DNA of 58,517 nt, taken from assembly GCA_029060025.1 (NCBI GenBank), contig JAIDUV010000020.1, forward strand, positions 1 to 58,517. Direction: 5' to 3'. The notes beneath the pieces are model-generated. The model was not told the origin of the DNA, did no database searches, and saw only the letters and a list, made by a program, of their open reading frames with translations. This stretch comes from Clostridia bacterium. GTDB taxonomy: Bacteria > Bacillota > Clostridia > Christensenellales > UBA3700. Shown here in pieces: positions 18,969 through 27,927 of the stretch (its first letter is position 1; every line of letters begins with the position of its first letter). Both the position numbers and the translations under genes were made by a program.

Positions 18969-19409
18969 ATGAAATTATCTTCCAAGGCAAGATACGGACT
19001 TAAAGCAATGTGCTATATGGCAGACCGTCACGGAGAGGGCGTAATTAGTCTGTCCACTATGTCTTCAAGCATAGGCGTGAGCGAGAAGTATCTTGAACAA
19101 CTCATATCCACGCTTCGCAAAGCGGGACTTATTTCCGCCAACCGCGGAGCCAACGGCGGCTACTTTTTGTCAAAGTCTCCAGAAGAAATATCTGTGGGAG
19201 AAATCATAAGGGCGCTTGAAGACGGACTTGTGATAATCGACTGTCTGTCGGGTGAGTGCGACAGCAAATGCGGTTGCTCGACCAATCCTTGCGACGGCGA
19301 CGGCAAATGCAACTGCAAGACCTACAACGTATGGAATAAGTTATATGAAGCAATCAACGACTGTTTGGACTCAATGTCCCTGTCGAGTCTTATAAAAAAA
19401 GGGGTATAA
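18969..19409 (+). CDS. iscR: Rrf2 family Fe-S regulator (IscR-like) with extended cysteine cluster
   Basis: This 146-residue Rrf2 protein has an N-terminal winged helix (about 1-60, ARYGLKAMCYMA...EKYLEQLISTLRKAGLI) and a dimerisation helix at the end. IscR proteins normally use three cysteines near 92-104 to hold a [2Fe-2S] cluster. Here the same stretch carries seven: Cys92, 97, 101, 103, 108, 114 and 116. The gene heads iscR-iscS-iscU and has a palindrome over its own start site, so autoregulated control of Fe-S assembly is likely. An extra metal site or redox control is inference. Confidence 0.9.
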   Translation: MKLSSKARYGLKAMCYMADRHGEGVISLSTMSSSIGVSEKYLEQLISTLRKAGLISANRGANGGYFLSKSPEEISVGEIIRALEDGLVIIDCLSGECDSKCGCSTNPCDGDGKCNCKTYNVWNKLYEAINDCLDSMSLSSLIKKGV

Positions 19410-19410
19410 T

Positions 19411-20586
19411 ATGTCACAAGATAGGTGTATTTATTTAGACAATTCGGCTACGACCTATACTGATCCGAGAGTAATCGAAGAGATGTTGCCATACTTGAGC
19501 GAAATATACGGCAACGCTTCTTCGCAGCATTTTATGGGTAGGCAAGCGCTCAAAGCGGTAGACGAGGCGAGAGCGAAGATTGCAAAGGCGATAGGTGCAA
19601 AGCCTAGCGAGATATATTTCACGTCGGGCGGTACGGAGAGTGACAACTGGGCAATCAAGGGCATTGCTCAATCCAAAGTCGAAAAAGGCAAGCACATAAT
19701 CACGTCTTGCATAGAGCATCCCGCGGTAATGAAGACCTGTGAGAGCCTTCAAAAGCAGGGATATGAAATCACGTATTTGCCAGTAGATAATGAGGGCATT
19801 ATATCTCTTGACGACTTACAAAAAGCCATCAGAGAGGATACTATTCTCATATCCATAATGACCGCCAACAACGAGATGGGCGCAATACAGCCGTTTAAAG
19901 AGATAGGCGCAATAGCCAAGAGCAACGGTATAGTATTCCATACCGACGCGGTACAAGCGGTAGGCAACGTACCTATTGACGTTGTCAAAGACAATATTGA
20001 TCTTTTGTCAATGAGCGGACATAAGTTTTACGGTCCCAAGGGCGTAGGCGTGCTTTATAAGCGCAACGGTCTTAAGATTGGCAGGTTTATGGACGGCGGA
20101 GAGCAAGAGCGTAATCTTCGCGCGTCGACCATCAACACCCCCGCAATCGTGGGTATGGGTAAGGCAATAGAGATTGCCGTCGAGGATATGGCAAAAAACA
20201 ACGCGCATATCAGCGAGATAAGAGATTATTTTGTCAAAGAAGTTATCGCAAATATAGACGAGATATATTACAACGGACCAAAGGATAATTCCAAGAGATT
20301 GCCGTCCAACGCTAATTTTTCTTTTAAGTATATCGAGGGAGAGTCGATACTTATGCACTTGGATATGGCAGGTATTGCGGTGTCCAGCGGCTCGGCTTGT
20401 TCGTCGGGGTCGCTTGAGCCGTCATACGTACTCTTGTCGATAGGCGTGCCTATAGAAGTTGCGCACGGCTCGATAAGATTTTCTTTTGGAAAAAACAATA
20501 CGATCGAAGAAGCAAAATATACTGTAGAGAAATTAGTTCAGACGGTGGAGACGTTGAGAAAGATGTCGCCGCTATACAACAAATAA
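19411..20586 (+). CDS. iscS: Cysteine desulfurase, IscS/NifS type
   Basis: This 391-residue PLP enzyme removes sulfur from cysteine and passes it as persulfide to IscU. The opening YLDNSATTYTDPRV, the PLP-lysine motif MSGHKFYGPKGVGVLY, and the active-loop SSGSACSSGSLEPS with its catalytic Cys define the IscS/NifS class I group. It follows iscR by 1 nt and precedes iscU by 13 nt, so the three form one operon. The mnmA thiouridylase often found next in Clostridia is absent. Confidence 0.96.
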   Translation: MSQDRCIYLDNSATTYTDPRVIEEMLPYLSEIYGNASSQHFMGRQALKAVDEARAKIAKAIGAKPSEIYFTSGGTESDNWAIKGIAQSKVEKGKHIITSCIEHPAVMKTCESLQKQGYEITYLPVDNEGIISLDDLQKAIREDTILISIMTANNEMGAIQPFKEIGAIAKSNGIVFHTDAVQAVGNVPIDVVKDNIDLLSMSGHKFYGPKGVGVLYKRNGLKIGRFMDGGEQERNLRASTINTPAIVGMGKAIEIAVEDMAKNNAHISEIRDYFVKEVIANIDEIYYNGPKDNSKRLPSNANFSFKYIEGESILMHLDMAGIAVSSGSACSSGSLEPSYVLLSIGVPIEVAHGSIRFSFGKNNTIEEAKYTVEKLVQTVETLRKMSPLYNK

Positions 20587-20599
20587 AGGAGCAAGTATT

Positions 20600-20971
20600 A
20601 TGTATAATGACAAGGTAAAAGAAGCGTTTGCCAATCCCAAGAACGTGGGATTTATCGAAGACGCAGACGGAGTAGGCAAAGTAGGTAATGCCGCTTGCGG
20701 AGATATAATGGAGATCAGTCTTAAGATTAAGGACGATAGAATCGTCGACGCAAAGTTCAGGACTTTTGGCTGTGCCGCTGCGATAGCGACGAGTTCGACT
20801 GCCACGGAGATGGTCAAGGGTATGACTATTGACGAGGCTTTGCAACTCACTAATGCAAAGGTCGTGGAAGAACTCGAAGGGCTTCCGCCTCAAAAGATAC
20901 ACTGCAGCGTACTTGCAGAAGAGGCTATCAAAGAAGCAATTGAAGATTATAAGAAGAAAAAGAACAACTAA
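20600..20971 (+). CDS. iscU: Fe-S cluster assembly scaffold, IscU/NifU N-terminal type
   Basis: This 123-residue scaffold receives sulfur from IscS and builds Fe-S clusters. The three cluster cysteines are in place: Cys33 (NAACGD), Cys58 (TFGCAA) and Cys102 (KIHCSV). Asp35 follows the first as in other IscU proteins. The length and the charged C-terminal helix (KEAIEDYKKKKNN) are typical of the Bacillota NifU-like single-domain form. SD AAAGGAG precedes ATG 20600. It is the last gene of the isc operon. Confidence 0.95.
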   Translation: MYNDKVKEAFANPKNVGFIEDADGVGKVGNAACGDIMEISLKIKDDRIVDAKFRTFGCAAAIATSSTATEMVKGMTIDEALQLTNAKVVEELEGLPPQKIHCSVLAEEAIKEAIEDYKKKKNN

Positions 20972-21071
20972 TAGCAATAGCAATTGACCATTATTTGCCA
21001 CCTTTACTTTGTAATATAATTTGTATATGCGTACACACTATGCAAGAGAAATATTGCAAGGAGGTGAGTAT

Positions 21072-21209
21072 ATGTTGAAAGCCGGATTGATGCTTGGCTT
21101 CGGAGCAGGCGTTTTGACAGCCGTAGTTGCTACTTCAAAAATGAAGAACACTATAATGGATCAAGGCAAGAAAATGCTCAAGGACAAGATTATCAAGGTT
21201 CTTGATTAA
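21072..21209 (+). CDS. Short membrane protein (45 residues), unknown
   Basis: ATG 21072 has a near-perfect SD, AAGGAGGTGA (21058-21067), which decides the start over an upstream in-frame ATG at 21021. The protein has one Gly/Ala-rich transmembrane helix (LKAGLMLGFGAGVLTAVVA) and a basic amphipathic tail (KKMLKDKIIKVLD). This resembles small YtxH-like membrane proteins in shape only. A TATAAT at 21015-21020 may be its own -10 box, although no matching -35 is convincing. Confidence 0.65.
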   Translation: MLKAGLMLGFGAGVLTAVVATSKMKNTIMDQGKKMLKDKIIKVLD

Positions 21210-21274
21210 CAATGAGTTGGCTTAGGTTATACGGCAGTTTGACCGCATTTCTTAATATTAGACTCTTAGACAAA

Positions 21275-21320
21275 CAAAAAAGCGACTGTCACGTTTAATT
21301 TTGTGATAGTCACTTTTTAT
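21275..21320. terminator. Bidirectional terminator
   Basis: AGCGACTGTCAC (21281-21292) pairs with GTGATAGTCACT (21303-21314). AAAAAA precedes it and TTTTTATT follows, giving a U-tail on either strand. It separates convergent genes. Confidence 0.9.
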
Positions 21321-21323
21321 TAT

Positions 21324-22091
21324 TTAATATTGTCTTTTACAAAAGTCGTTTTTATTGTTTGGCGGCGCGATATATTCGCTGTTTTTGTCATTTGTTTCAA
21401 ATATTATATTATCCACGTTTTTGACAGCCAAGTCAAAGTTGGCTTGCGTACGCACCGTCCAGCCTATCATAATCATATCGAGATTTTTCTTGCATATTCT
21501 TTGATAGAATTTGCTAGGCAGATTTTTTAGCGAAGTTGCCAAAAAGTCGACGTAGCGGTATTGTCTCATACTCCTTACCATAATTTTGTGGAAGGTATAC
21601 CAATCGCAAAGTTGTCCAAGAATGACATCGGGGTGGTTGTTAGCCCACCAGCGTACGACGTAAGGATCAAAGGATTCTATACAATAATTGCCCTTATAGT
21701 TTTTGAGAGTTTCCCAAATTTGCGAGCAGGTAATGTCGACCGCTTTAGTAGGCTTGATTTCAATGACGAGCCCGACTTGACTGTTGACAAGCGCAAGCGT
21801 TTGCTCAAAAGTTGGGATAGAGTAGTCCGTGTTCATCAATTTATACTCTTCAAGTCTTGAAGAATTGACTTGAGTTGTTTTGCCGTTTATTCCGCAAGTA
21901 CGGTTGAGTTTTGGGTCGTGATGTACGATAAGTTGTCCGTCGTCCGTGCGCCATACGTCAAATTCTATGCCGTATCCGTGTCGGACAGCGTTTTCAAATG
22001 CGCCCAAAGAATTTTCGGGCAAAGTCTTGTTGTTGTGAAGTCCTCTGTGCGCCACTGGTACGGCAGTAAGCCATTGAGTATCTTTTTTCAT
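21324..22091 (-). CDS. Glycerophosphodiester phosphodiesterase
   Basis: Starting at ATG 22091 (SD GGAGAAT), the protein is 255 residues. It hydrolyses glycerophosphodiesters to glycerol-3-phosphate and an alcohol. The GDPD motifs are clear: HRG at 15-17, EFD at 43-45 (metal-binding Glu43 and Asp45), and the catalytic His58 in VHHDP. EIKPT further on is the third metal ligand block. No signal peptide is present, so it is cytoplasmic, of UgpQ type. It starts 8 nt after the LUD gene and is cotranscribed with it. Confidence 0.92.
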   Translation of the reverse strand: MKKDTQWLTAVPVAHRGLHNNKTLPENSLGAFENAVRHGYGIEFDVWRTDDGQLIVHHDPKLNRTCGINGKTTQVNSSRLEEYKLMNTDYSIPTFEQTLALVNSQVGLVIEIKPTKAVDITCSQIWETLKNYKGNYCIESFDPYVVRWWANNHPDVILGQLCDWYTFHKIMVRSMRQYRYVDFLATSLKNLPSKFYQRICKKNLDMIMIGWTVRTQANFDLAVKNVDNIIFETNDKNSEYIAPPNNKNDFCKRQY

Positions 22092-22099
22092 ATATTCTC

Positions 22100-22708
22100 C
22101 TAATACCCCAATGATTCGCCTATTATGACGATATATACGTTTTCTTGATATCTCGTGGGGTGGTGGGATATCAAAGTTGCGTTGCAGATACAATCTTCGC
22201 TGTCGCATAGACAGCATTGTCCGCTCGTGGCGCAAGGCGTATTCTTATTGAGCCTTTTTGCGTTGGGAGGAGCGGCAATATTGCGCGCTCTGTCTATGGC
22301 GCTTGCAAGGTCGGGTGATATTTTGTTGCTTCCCAAGACGTAAAGTATATTTTTTACGCCAAAAGCCAGTGCGGAAATTCTGTTTGCCGAGCCGTCTATA
22401 TTGACGACGTCTCCTTCTTCGCTCAAAGCATTGGCAGACGAGATATACCAGTCAGCCGAGCCGGCCAGTTGATAGACTTTGTCTCTGAGTTCTGGAGATA
22501 CCAGACTGTGCGAATAGACGGAATTACCTCTTTTAGCGAGCATATTATCCAAGCCGAGTTCTTTGACTGTCATACTTCCGCCGATACCCACGCTTGCGCC
22601 TTGCGGAATGAGGTTTAGCACAAAGTCAAGAGCGTCTTTGCGAGCGTCAAAATAATGAGGTTTGAAGCCTCTTTTTGTAAGATTGTTGAGTAGGTTTTGT
22701 ATTTGCAT
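22100..22708 (-). CDS. LUD-domain protein (LutC/DUF162-like)
   Basis: The 202-residue form from ATG 22708 is supported by SD GGGAG; a TTG 12 nt upstream is less likely. The LUD fold is recognised by GASVGIGGSMTVKELGL and LSEEGDVVNIDGSANRISAL. A Cys-rich C-terminal stretch (Cys159 to Cys175, CATSGQCCLCDSEDC) may bind metal. LutC-like proteins take part in lactate oxidation with LutA and LutB, but neither is nearby. The stand-alone Bacillota form has no settled role. It heads a two-gene operon with the phosphodiesterase. Confidence 0.85.
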   Translation of the reverse strand: MQIQNLLNNLTKRGFKPHYFDARKDALDFVLNLIPQGASVGIGGSMTVKELGLDNMLAKRGNSVYSHSLVSPELRDKVYQLAGSADWYISSANALSEEGDVVNIDGSANRISALAFGVKNILYVLGSNKISPDLASAIDRARNIAAPPNAKRLNKNTPCATSGQCCLCDSEDCICNATLISHHPTRYQENVYIVIIGESLGY

Positions 22709-22750
22709 TTTTTCTCCCAAATATATTTGCTAAAATCTGTATTTTTCTAT

Positions 22751-22779
22751 ATAATATAATAAATTGAACTTGCTGTCAA
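22751..22779 (-). promoter_or_regulatory. Promoter of the LUD-phosphodiesterase operon
   Basis: Read on the minus strand: TTGACA (22779-22774), 17-nt spacer, TATTAT (22756-22751). It points away from lepA. Confidence 0.8.
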
Positions 22780-22840
22780 CCCCAAATTTTCGGGAATGAT
22801 ACAGGTATTTGCTTAAAAAATAAATCGGGTAGAGGAAGTT

Positions 22841-24637
22841 ATGCCTAAAGATCAATCCAACATCAGAAATTTTTGTATAGTAGCCCACATAGACCACGGT
22901 AAGAGTACGCTTGCGGACTGTATTATGGACGTCACGCAGACCGTAGCAAAGCGAGACGCAAAAGAACAACTTCTAGACAGTATGGATATTGAGAGGGAGA
23001 GAGGCATTACAATCAAACTTACGCCTGTGACTATGAAGTACAACTATGACGGCAAGGAGTATACTTTCAATCTCATAGATACGCCGGGACACGTCGACTT
23101 TACCTACGAGGTATCGCGTTCGCTCAAGGCGTGCGAAGGCGCAATCTTGATTGTCGACGCATCGCAGGGCATAGAGGCTCAGACATTGACCAACGTATAT
23201 CTTGCGCTTGACAATGACCTTGAGATAATACCTGTAATAAACAAGATAGACCTGCCTTCTGCAAGACCCGACGAAGTCAAGGCGGAGATAGAAGACGTAA
23301 TTGGACTTGACGCGCAGAATGCGCCTCTTATATCGGCAAAAGAGTGCATAGGCATAGAAGAAGTGCTCAAGCAGGTAATAGAACTTTTGCCGCCCCCGAG
23401 CGGAAGTTACGACGCTCCGTTCAAGGCGTTGATATTCGATTCTTATTACGACTCTTACAAGGGCGCAATATCTTTTATCAGAGTCTTTGACGGCGAGGTC
23501 AAGGCGGGAGACAGAATAAGAATGTGCGTCACCGGTAAGGAATTTGAAGTCACCGAAGTGGGAGTATTCGTGCCAAAAATGCAGGCAAGAGATACGCTGT
23601 CGGCGGGTGACGTAGGTTATCTTTGCGCCAGTATCAAGAACGTCAGCGATACAAAAGTTGGAGACACTATACTTATGGCAAGCGACAAGACTTCAAAGCC
23701 GCTCGACGGATACAAAGAGGCTTCGCCAATGGTATTTTCAGGAGTATATCCTGCTGATGGCTCTAAGTACAATGATCTCAAAGACGCATTGGAAAAACTC
23801 AAACTCAACGATGCTTCGCTTATGTACGAGCCGGAAGTGTCCACGGCGCTTGGCTTTGGATTTAGATGCGGATTTTTGGGACTTTTGCATATGGAAATCA
23901 TACAGGAGAGGTTGGAGCGAGAATTTGATCTCGACTTAGTGACGACGGCGCCAAGCGTATCTTACAAGGTCATCAAGACCAACGGCGAGGAGTTGATTGT
24001 CTCCAATCCTTCCAACTTGCCGCCGGCAGGTGACATTGACCGTATGGAAGAGCCTGTCGTCAACGCATTTATTTACACTCCGCCCGAGTACGTCGGATCT
24101 ATTATGGAACTTTGCCAGGACAAGCGAGGAGAGTTTATCAACCTCACTTATCTTGATACGACGAGAGTACGCATAGACTACGTTATGCCGCTCAACGAAA
24201 TAATATACGATTTCTTTGATACGCTCAAGTCGCGTACGCGAGGCTATGCAAGTCTAGATTACGAGATTGCAGATTACAAAAAAAGTGACCTTGTCAAATT
24301 GGATATGTTGCTCAACGGCGAAATATGCGACGCATTGAGCCTTATCGTACACAAAGACAAAGCGTATGCTAGGGGCAGAGGTATTGCAGAAAAGTTAAAA
24401 GATGTAATACCCAGACAGTTGTTTGAGATACCTATTCAAGCGGCAATTGGCGGCAAGGTAATTGCGAGAGAGACCGTCAAAGCAATGCGCAAAGACGTAC
24501 TTGCAAAATGTTACGGCGGTGATATTACGCGTAAGAAAAAACTTCTTGAAAAACAAAAAGAAGGCAAGAAGCGTATGCGTCAAGTAGGTTCCGTTGAAGT
24601 GCCGAGTGAAGCCTTTATGTCGATCCTTAAGATATGA
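22841..24637 (+). CDS. lepA: Elongation factor 4 (LepA), ribosomal back-translocase GTPase
   Basis: This 598-residue GTPase acts on stalled or mispositioned ribosomes. The P-loop AHIDHGKST is at 15-23, RGITIK is the switch I block, DTPGHVDF is G3, and NKIDLPSA is G4. The LepA-specific C-terminal domain ends [19 protein letters not shown], which separates it from EF-G. The length is standard. SD GAGGAAG precedes ATG 22841. The stop TGA (24635-24637) touches the first base of LH-B. lepA-hemW is a conserved pair; hrcA, which often follows, is missing. Confidence 0.97.
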   Translation: MPKDQSNIRNFCIVAHIDHGKSTLADCIMDVTQTVAKRDAKEQLLDSMDIERERGITIKLTPVTMKYNYDGKEYTFNLIDTPGHVDFTYEVSRSLKACEGAILIVDASQGIEAQTLTNVYLALDNDLEIIPVINKIDLPSARPDEVKAEIEDVIGLDAQNAPLISAKECIGIEEVLKQVIELLPPPSGSYDAPFKALIFDSYYDSYKGAISFIRVFDGEVKAGDRIRMCVTGKEFEVTEVGVFVPKMQARDTLSAGDVGYLCASIKNVSDTKVGDTILMASDKTSKPLDGYKEASPMVFSGVYPADGSKYNDLKDALEKLKLNDASLMYEPEVSTALGFGFRCGFLGLLHMEIIQERLEREFDLDLVTTAPSVSYKVIKTNGEELIVSNPSNLPPAGDIDRMEEPVVNAFIYTPPEYVGSIMELCQDKRGEFINLTYLDTTRVRIDYVMPLNEIIYDFFDTLKSRTRGYASLDYEIADYKKSDLVKLDMLLNGEICDALSLIVHKDKAYARGRGIAEKLKDVIPRQLFEIPIQAAIGGKVIARETVKAMRKDVLAKCYGGDITRKKKLLEKQKEGKKRMRQVGSVEVPSEAFMSILKI

Positions 24638-24797
24638 GTTTGGCAAAAAGGAAGGTGTCGTAATTTTGCACGGCAATAATGCTTCCTCTACATCTTCAAA
24701 CTCACTTGACGTACAGCAAGTACGCCTGCATTCGTTTTCATCGTATAGAAAACATTCTTACGCGTGAAAATCTTACGCCGCTCCCTTCTCGCCAAAC
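24638..24797. repeat. LH-B: long imperfect palindrome (subfamily 2)
   Basis: 160 bp. It runs from GTTTGGC (24638) to GCCAAAC (ending 24797) and folds on the tip CGTAC-AGCAA-GTACG. The arms pair imperfectly along about 75 bp: GTGTCGTAATTTTGCACG on the left against CGTGAAAATCTTACGCCG on the right. It is closely similar to LH-F (48650-48807) along its whole length and begins right after the lepA stop. Confidence 0.8.
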
Positions 24798-24833
24798 TTG
24801 ACGAGTGAGTATATAACTAATTCAAATTAATAT

Positions 24834-24865
24834 GTCATCTCGACCGAAGCGGAGAGATCTCAATC
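24834..24865 (+). repeat. REP-like element
   Basis: GTCATCTCGACCGAAGCGGA followed by GAGATCTCAAT; 36 nt after LH-B and 19 nt before the hemW start. Confidence 0.75.
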
Positions 24866-24883
24866 AGTATAAATCTCAACATT

Positions 24884-26017
24884 ATGACACAAATCAAGCC
24901 GAGTTTAGGAATTTATATCCATATACCTTTTTGCAAGTCGCGTTGCATATATTGCGACTTTGTATCGTCTGTCGACGATTGCGCTCAAAGAGAGAAGTAT
25001 ACTGAATATCTTTGCCGACAGATAAAGTTGGCGGCTGACGACTATTGCGATAAGTATACCGTCGACACTATTTATTTTGGAGGGGGTACGCCCACTTTGC
25101 TTGATTGCGAGCAGTTGAGGCGAATAGGCAAAGAGGTTTATAAGCATTTTGATTGCGATATCAAAGAATTTTCCGTCGAGGCAAATCCCTGCACGGTCGA
25201 TAGAGAAAAATTGATTGCGCTCAAGGATATTGGCGTCACAAGATTGAGCATAGGTGTGCAGAGTTTTAATGATTCATTGCTCAAAATGCTTGGAAGGCGG
25301 CACGACGCAAAGCGCGCGGAAGAGGCTATAAGACTAGCCGTGGAGTTTGGCTTTGACGTCAGTGTAGATGCAATGATAGGGCTTCCCGGGCAGAGGAAAG
25401 AGGATATAAAGCGCTTTGTTGACAGTGCGGACGCGTTGGGAGTAGAGCATATTTCGGTGTATATGCTTTCTATAGAAGAGGGAACTCAACTTAAAAATTT
25501 AATCGAACAAGGCAGACTTATCGCAAAGACCGACGACGAAATTGCCGATTTATATGACTTTGCCTGTCAATGTCTTGAAGAGCGTAATTTTAAGCGCTAC
25601 GAAATTTCAAATTATTGTAAAAATCAAAAGGTATCTCACCATAATTTGCGTTATTGGCAGCATCTTGATTATCTTGGACTTGGTATGGGCGCGTACTCTT
25701 TGACGAATGGTAAGAGGTGGAACAATGCGGATAACTTTAAAGAATATTTTACAGGCGTAGACAATGGCAATTACCGTCGAGATATAAAAGTTTTGAGCAA
25801 TGAGGAGATGGAAATCGAATACGTTATGCTTGCGTTAAGATTACAAAAGGGGATAAATTTAGAGGATTATTCTAAAAAGTTTGGCTGCAACTTTTTGCAA
25901 AAGTATTCTAGAGCAATAGAAAAGAATAAATATTATCTTGAAGTCACAAAATCTCACGTTGCGATAAAATATCCATACCTTCAACTTATGAACACTATAA
26001 TCGTTGATTTTATCTAA
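24884..26017 (+). CDS. hemW: HemW-like radical SAM protein (coproporphyrinogen-oxidase family)
   Basis: This 377-residue protein binds SAM and a [4Fe-4S] cluster through Cys17, Cys21 and Cys24 (CKSRCIYC). The FGGGTPT motif and a C-terminal HemN-like domain follow. True HemN has a fourth nearby cysteine that is absent here, so HemW (a haem chaperone) is the better call. No haem-synthesis gene is in the window. The ATG has no visible SD; TATAAA (24868-24873) lies only 10 nt upstream, just after a REP, so the leader may be very short. The order lepA-hemW is typical. Confidence 0.9.
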   Translation: MTQIKPSLGIYIHIPFCKSRCIYCDFVSSVDDCAQREKYTEYLCRQIKLAADDYCDKYTVDTIYFGGGTPTLLDCEQLRRIGKEVYKHFDCDIKEFSVEANPCTVDREKLIALKDIGVTRLSIGVQSFNDSLLKMLGRRHDAKRAEEAIRLAVEFGFDVSVDAMIGLPGQRKEDIKRFVDSADALGVEHISVYMLSIEEGTQLKNLIEQGRLIAKTDDEIADLYDFACQCLEERNFKRYEISNYCKNQKVSHHNLRYWQHLDYLGLGMGAYSLTNGKRWNNADNFKEYFTGVDNGNYRRDIKVLSNEEMEIEYVMLALRLQKGINLEDYSKKFGCNFLQKYSRAIEKNKYYLEVTKSHVAIKYPYLQLMNTIIVDFI

Positions 26018-26026
26018 TTGATATGT

Positions 26027-26052
26027 ATAAGTCTGCCCGAAGGCAAACTTAT
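26027..26052. terminator. Hairpin between convergent hemW and the zinc-ribbon gene
   Basis: ATAAGTCTGCC-CGAA-GGCAAACTTAT. On the minus strand the loop is TTCG and the 11-bp stem contains one G-T pair. The T-tail is weak, so termination is likely but not certain. Confidence 0.6.
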
Positions 26053-26058
26053 CCCAAT

Positions 26059-26211
26059 TTACTTACACTTTGTAAAAGAAGTGTTGTTGCAGTTTGGGCA
26101 GGGCGGCATCTTATCGCCGGCATCAAGTCTGAGGTCAAAGCCACAGTTTGTACAACTGTAACAACCCTTGCCCGGCTTTTCGCCAGTGCTTACCTTTGCT
26201 ACTCTTGCCAT
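26059..26211 (-). CDS. Small zinc-ribbon protein (50 residues)
   Basis: A short minus-strand gene begins at ATG 26211 with SD GGAGGTG a few bases upstream and ends at TAA 26059. It encodes 50 residues. After GEKPGKG comes CYSCTNCGFDLRL and then PPCPNCNNTSFTKCK. Cysteines in CxxC and CPNC pairs form a rubredoxin-like zinc ribbon. This matches the small zinc-ribbon proteins common in Clostridia (GEKPGKG...CxxCG...LPPCPxC pattern). The strong SD and coherent motif make it a real gene; the role is unknown. The plus strand of the same stretch holds only a spurious frame. Confidence 0.85.
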   Translation of the reverse strand: MARVAKVSTGEKPGKGCYSCTNCGFDLRLDAGDKMPPCPNCNNTSFTKCK

Positions 26212-26349
26212 ATTGCACCTCCAAGTTTATTATTGTTAATTTGAGTATTCACATTTCGCGCGAAGTTATTCACTTGCGCAGCGTAAACTCAAAAAATTTC
26301 TTAAATTTTTCTATAATGGGCGTACATTGTAAAAAATTTGGCAAAGGTA

Positions 26350-26377
26350 TGGACAAACTTTATTTTTATGCTATAAT
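26350..26377 (+). promoter_or_regulatory. Promoter giving a predicted leaderless transcript
   Basis: TGGACA (26350-26355), 16 nt, TATAAT (26372-26377). The ATG at 26384 is 6 nt after the -10 box, where transcription should begin. There is no SD. Confidence 0.7.
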
Positions 26378-26383
26378 AAAATC

Positions 26384-27544
26384 ATGGAATTGCAAGCAAA
26401 CGACAACGTATGCGAAGAAGTTGGCAATAGCGTAGATATATTGGAAGAAGGTCAGGACGTAACGCCTTCTCCGATACAAGAAACAGCGCAGACCGATTCA
26501 ACTAGTGAAAAAATTCGTGCAGAAAGTAAGAAATACGGAAAAAAGTTTTCGGCGAGAATTTATAAGTATTTTTCACTTTTGACCTTTTTTATCTATTATC
26601 TCAACTTTATGTTGAGAATAGGTATGCGTTGTTCGAGTTATTTCAAAGACCAAGGAATCACAACTTTTTCCGCTTGGTGGTCTGTTATGACGGATAGATC
26701 AAAGTGGGGAGAGATAGGCAACGCTATATTTGATTGGTATACTATCACGCTGTTGGTATTCTTGTTTTTGTATTCTGTAGTATTTATAATTACATTTATA
26801 AGATTTTCGCCAAAACATAAAAAGACTTTCAAGTATTTCAAAAAAGGTTTTGTTATGGCTAGACGAGTCATCAAACTCATAAGCGTGGGCTTGACGTTGA
26901 CGGTCTTGGTCAACTCCGCTCAACTTGCCACTTTCAGTGATAAGTTTATGTTTGTCATCTCCTTGCTGTCTATAATTTTTACGGTTATGCAAATATGTGT
27001 GTCCGTGATGACTTGGATAATTGGTAAAAAACTTAACAGAAGTGTCAAGCAGTACGTTGGCAACGTAATGAGCAACTACCTTGCTACAGCGCGCGTTAGG
27101 CCGCAAAATATCGGAACAAGCAAGGGAAAAGCCACAGTAGGCGATAGAATAGGTAATGCAAAGGACAGATTTTTGCGTACGATAGAGACTTTGACATTGA
27201 CTAACGACGAGGCAATTCAGAGAGCGGCAGAGATGGACGGATATATAGTTGACACCAGCGATATGACGGATAGGTTTGAAAATGACTATCAACCCAATGT
27301 CAACGAAGAAATTGTAGTCGAAGATCAAAAGAAGAAGCCTAAGAAGTCAAAGCACAACGTCAAGAAGGACAAGAGGATATTGATGAAGAAAGAAAGATCG
27401 AGTCTCATTCAAAAGAAGGTCAAGACAGTCAAGCCTAGTAATGTTCAAGATCAATCGGCGAAAGTGGAAGATTCCGAGCAAGCGGCAAGCGACGTATTGC
27501 AAGATAGCGAAAAAGACAAGGAGAATTATGAGTCAGTTACATAA
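26384..27544 (+). CDS. Four-helix membrane protein of unknown function
   Basis: This 386-residue protein has an acidic N-terminus (1-55) and four predicted membrane helices near 62-80, 117-140, 163-182 and 188-213. A long charged C-terminal tail follows, with a Lys-rich stretch (KKKPKKSKHNVKKDKR) that could meet nucleic acid or phospholipid heads. No family is recognised. Translation appears leaderless. The end overlaps the DtxR-like gene by 17 nt, so the two are probably cotranscribed and may share a metal- or membrane-related job; that link is inference. Confidence 0.7.
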   Translation: MELQANDNVCEEVGNSVDILEEGQDVTPSPIQETAQTDSTSEKIRAESKKYGKKFSARIYKYFSLLTFFIYYLNFMLRIGMRCSSYFKDQGITTFSAWWSVMTDRSKWGEIGNAIFDWYTITLLVFLFLYSVVFIITFIRFSPKHKKTFKYFKKGFVMARRVIKLISVGLTLTVLVNSAQLATFSDKFMFVISLLSIIFTVMQICVSVMTWIIGKKLNRSVKQYVGNVMSNYLATARVRPQNIGTSKGKATVGDRIGNAKDRFLRTIETLTLTNDEAIQRAAEMDGYIVDTSDMTDRFENDYQPNVNEEIVVEDQKKKPKKSKHNVKKDKRILMKKERSSLIQKKVKTVKPSNVQDQSAKVEDSEQAASDVLQDSEKDKENYESVT

Positions 27545-27908
27545 GAGCGGAGAAGATTATTTAGAAGCAATATTATTTATCGAAGAACAAAAAGGCAGAG
27601 TTAAGTCTGTTGATATTGCTAATTTTTTAGGGGTATCAAAGCCCAGCGTAAATAAGGCTTTGACTATTCTTCAAGAGATGGGGTACGTGAGCAAACCCAG
27701 TTACGGCGAAGTCACTATCACTCAAGAGGGTAAAAAAAGAGCAATGTCTGTCGCAGTTAAGCATAAAGCGCTTACAAGACTACTCACCGAGGTGTTGGGC
27801 GTATGCTCTGATACGGCAGAAAAAGACGCCTGCAAGATAGAACACGATATAAGTGACGAGACAACGCAAAAACTAATCGAGTTTTTAAGTAAGTTTGGCG
27901 AGGAGTGA
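27528..27908 (+). CDS. DtxR/MntR family metal-dependent regulator (short form)
   Basis: ATG 27528 follows SD AAGGAG; a longer in-frame start would sit deep in the preceding gene. The 126-residue protein has the DtxR N-terminal helix-turn-helix (SGEDYLEAILFIEEQKGRVKSV, then IANFLGVSKPSVNKALTIL). A dimerisation and metal-binding helical domain follows (DACKIEHDISDET). It lacks the SH3-like third domain, as MntR does. Manganese or iron sensing is expected. The His and Glu of CKIEHD are typical ligands. It overlaps the upstream membrane-protein gene. Confidence 0.85.
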   Translation: MSQLHKSGEDYLEAILFIEEQKGRVKSVDIANFLGVSKPSVNKALTILQEMGYVSKPSYGEVTITQEGKKRAMSVAVKHKALTRLLTEVLGVCSDTAEKDACKIEHDISDETTQKLIEFLSKFGEE

Positions 27909-27927
27909 GGCGTCGCAAGTTTTATAA

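Noticed and set aside
26023-26244. Plus-strand 73-codon frame after hemW
   Set aside because: It is the shadow of the minus-strand zinc-ribbon gene, which has SD and Cys motifs.
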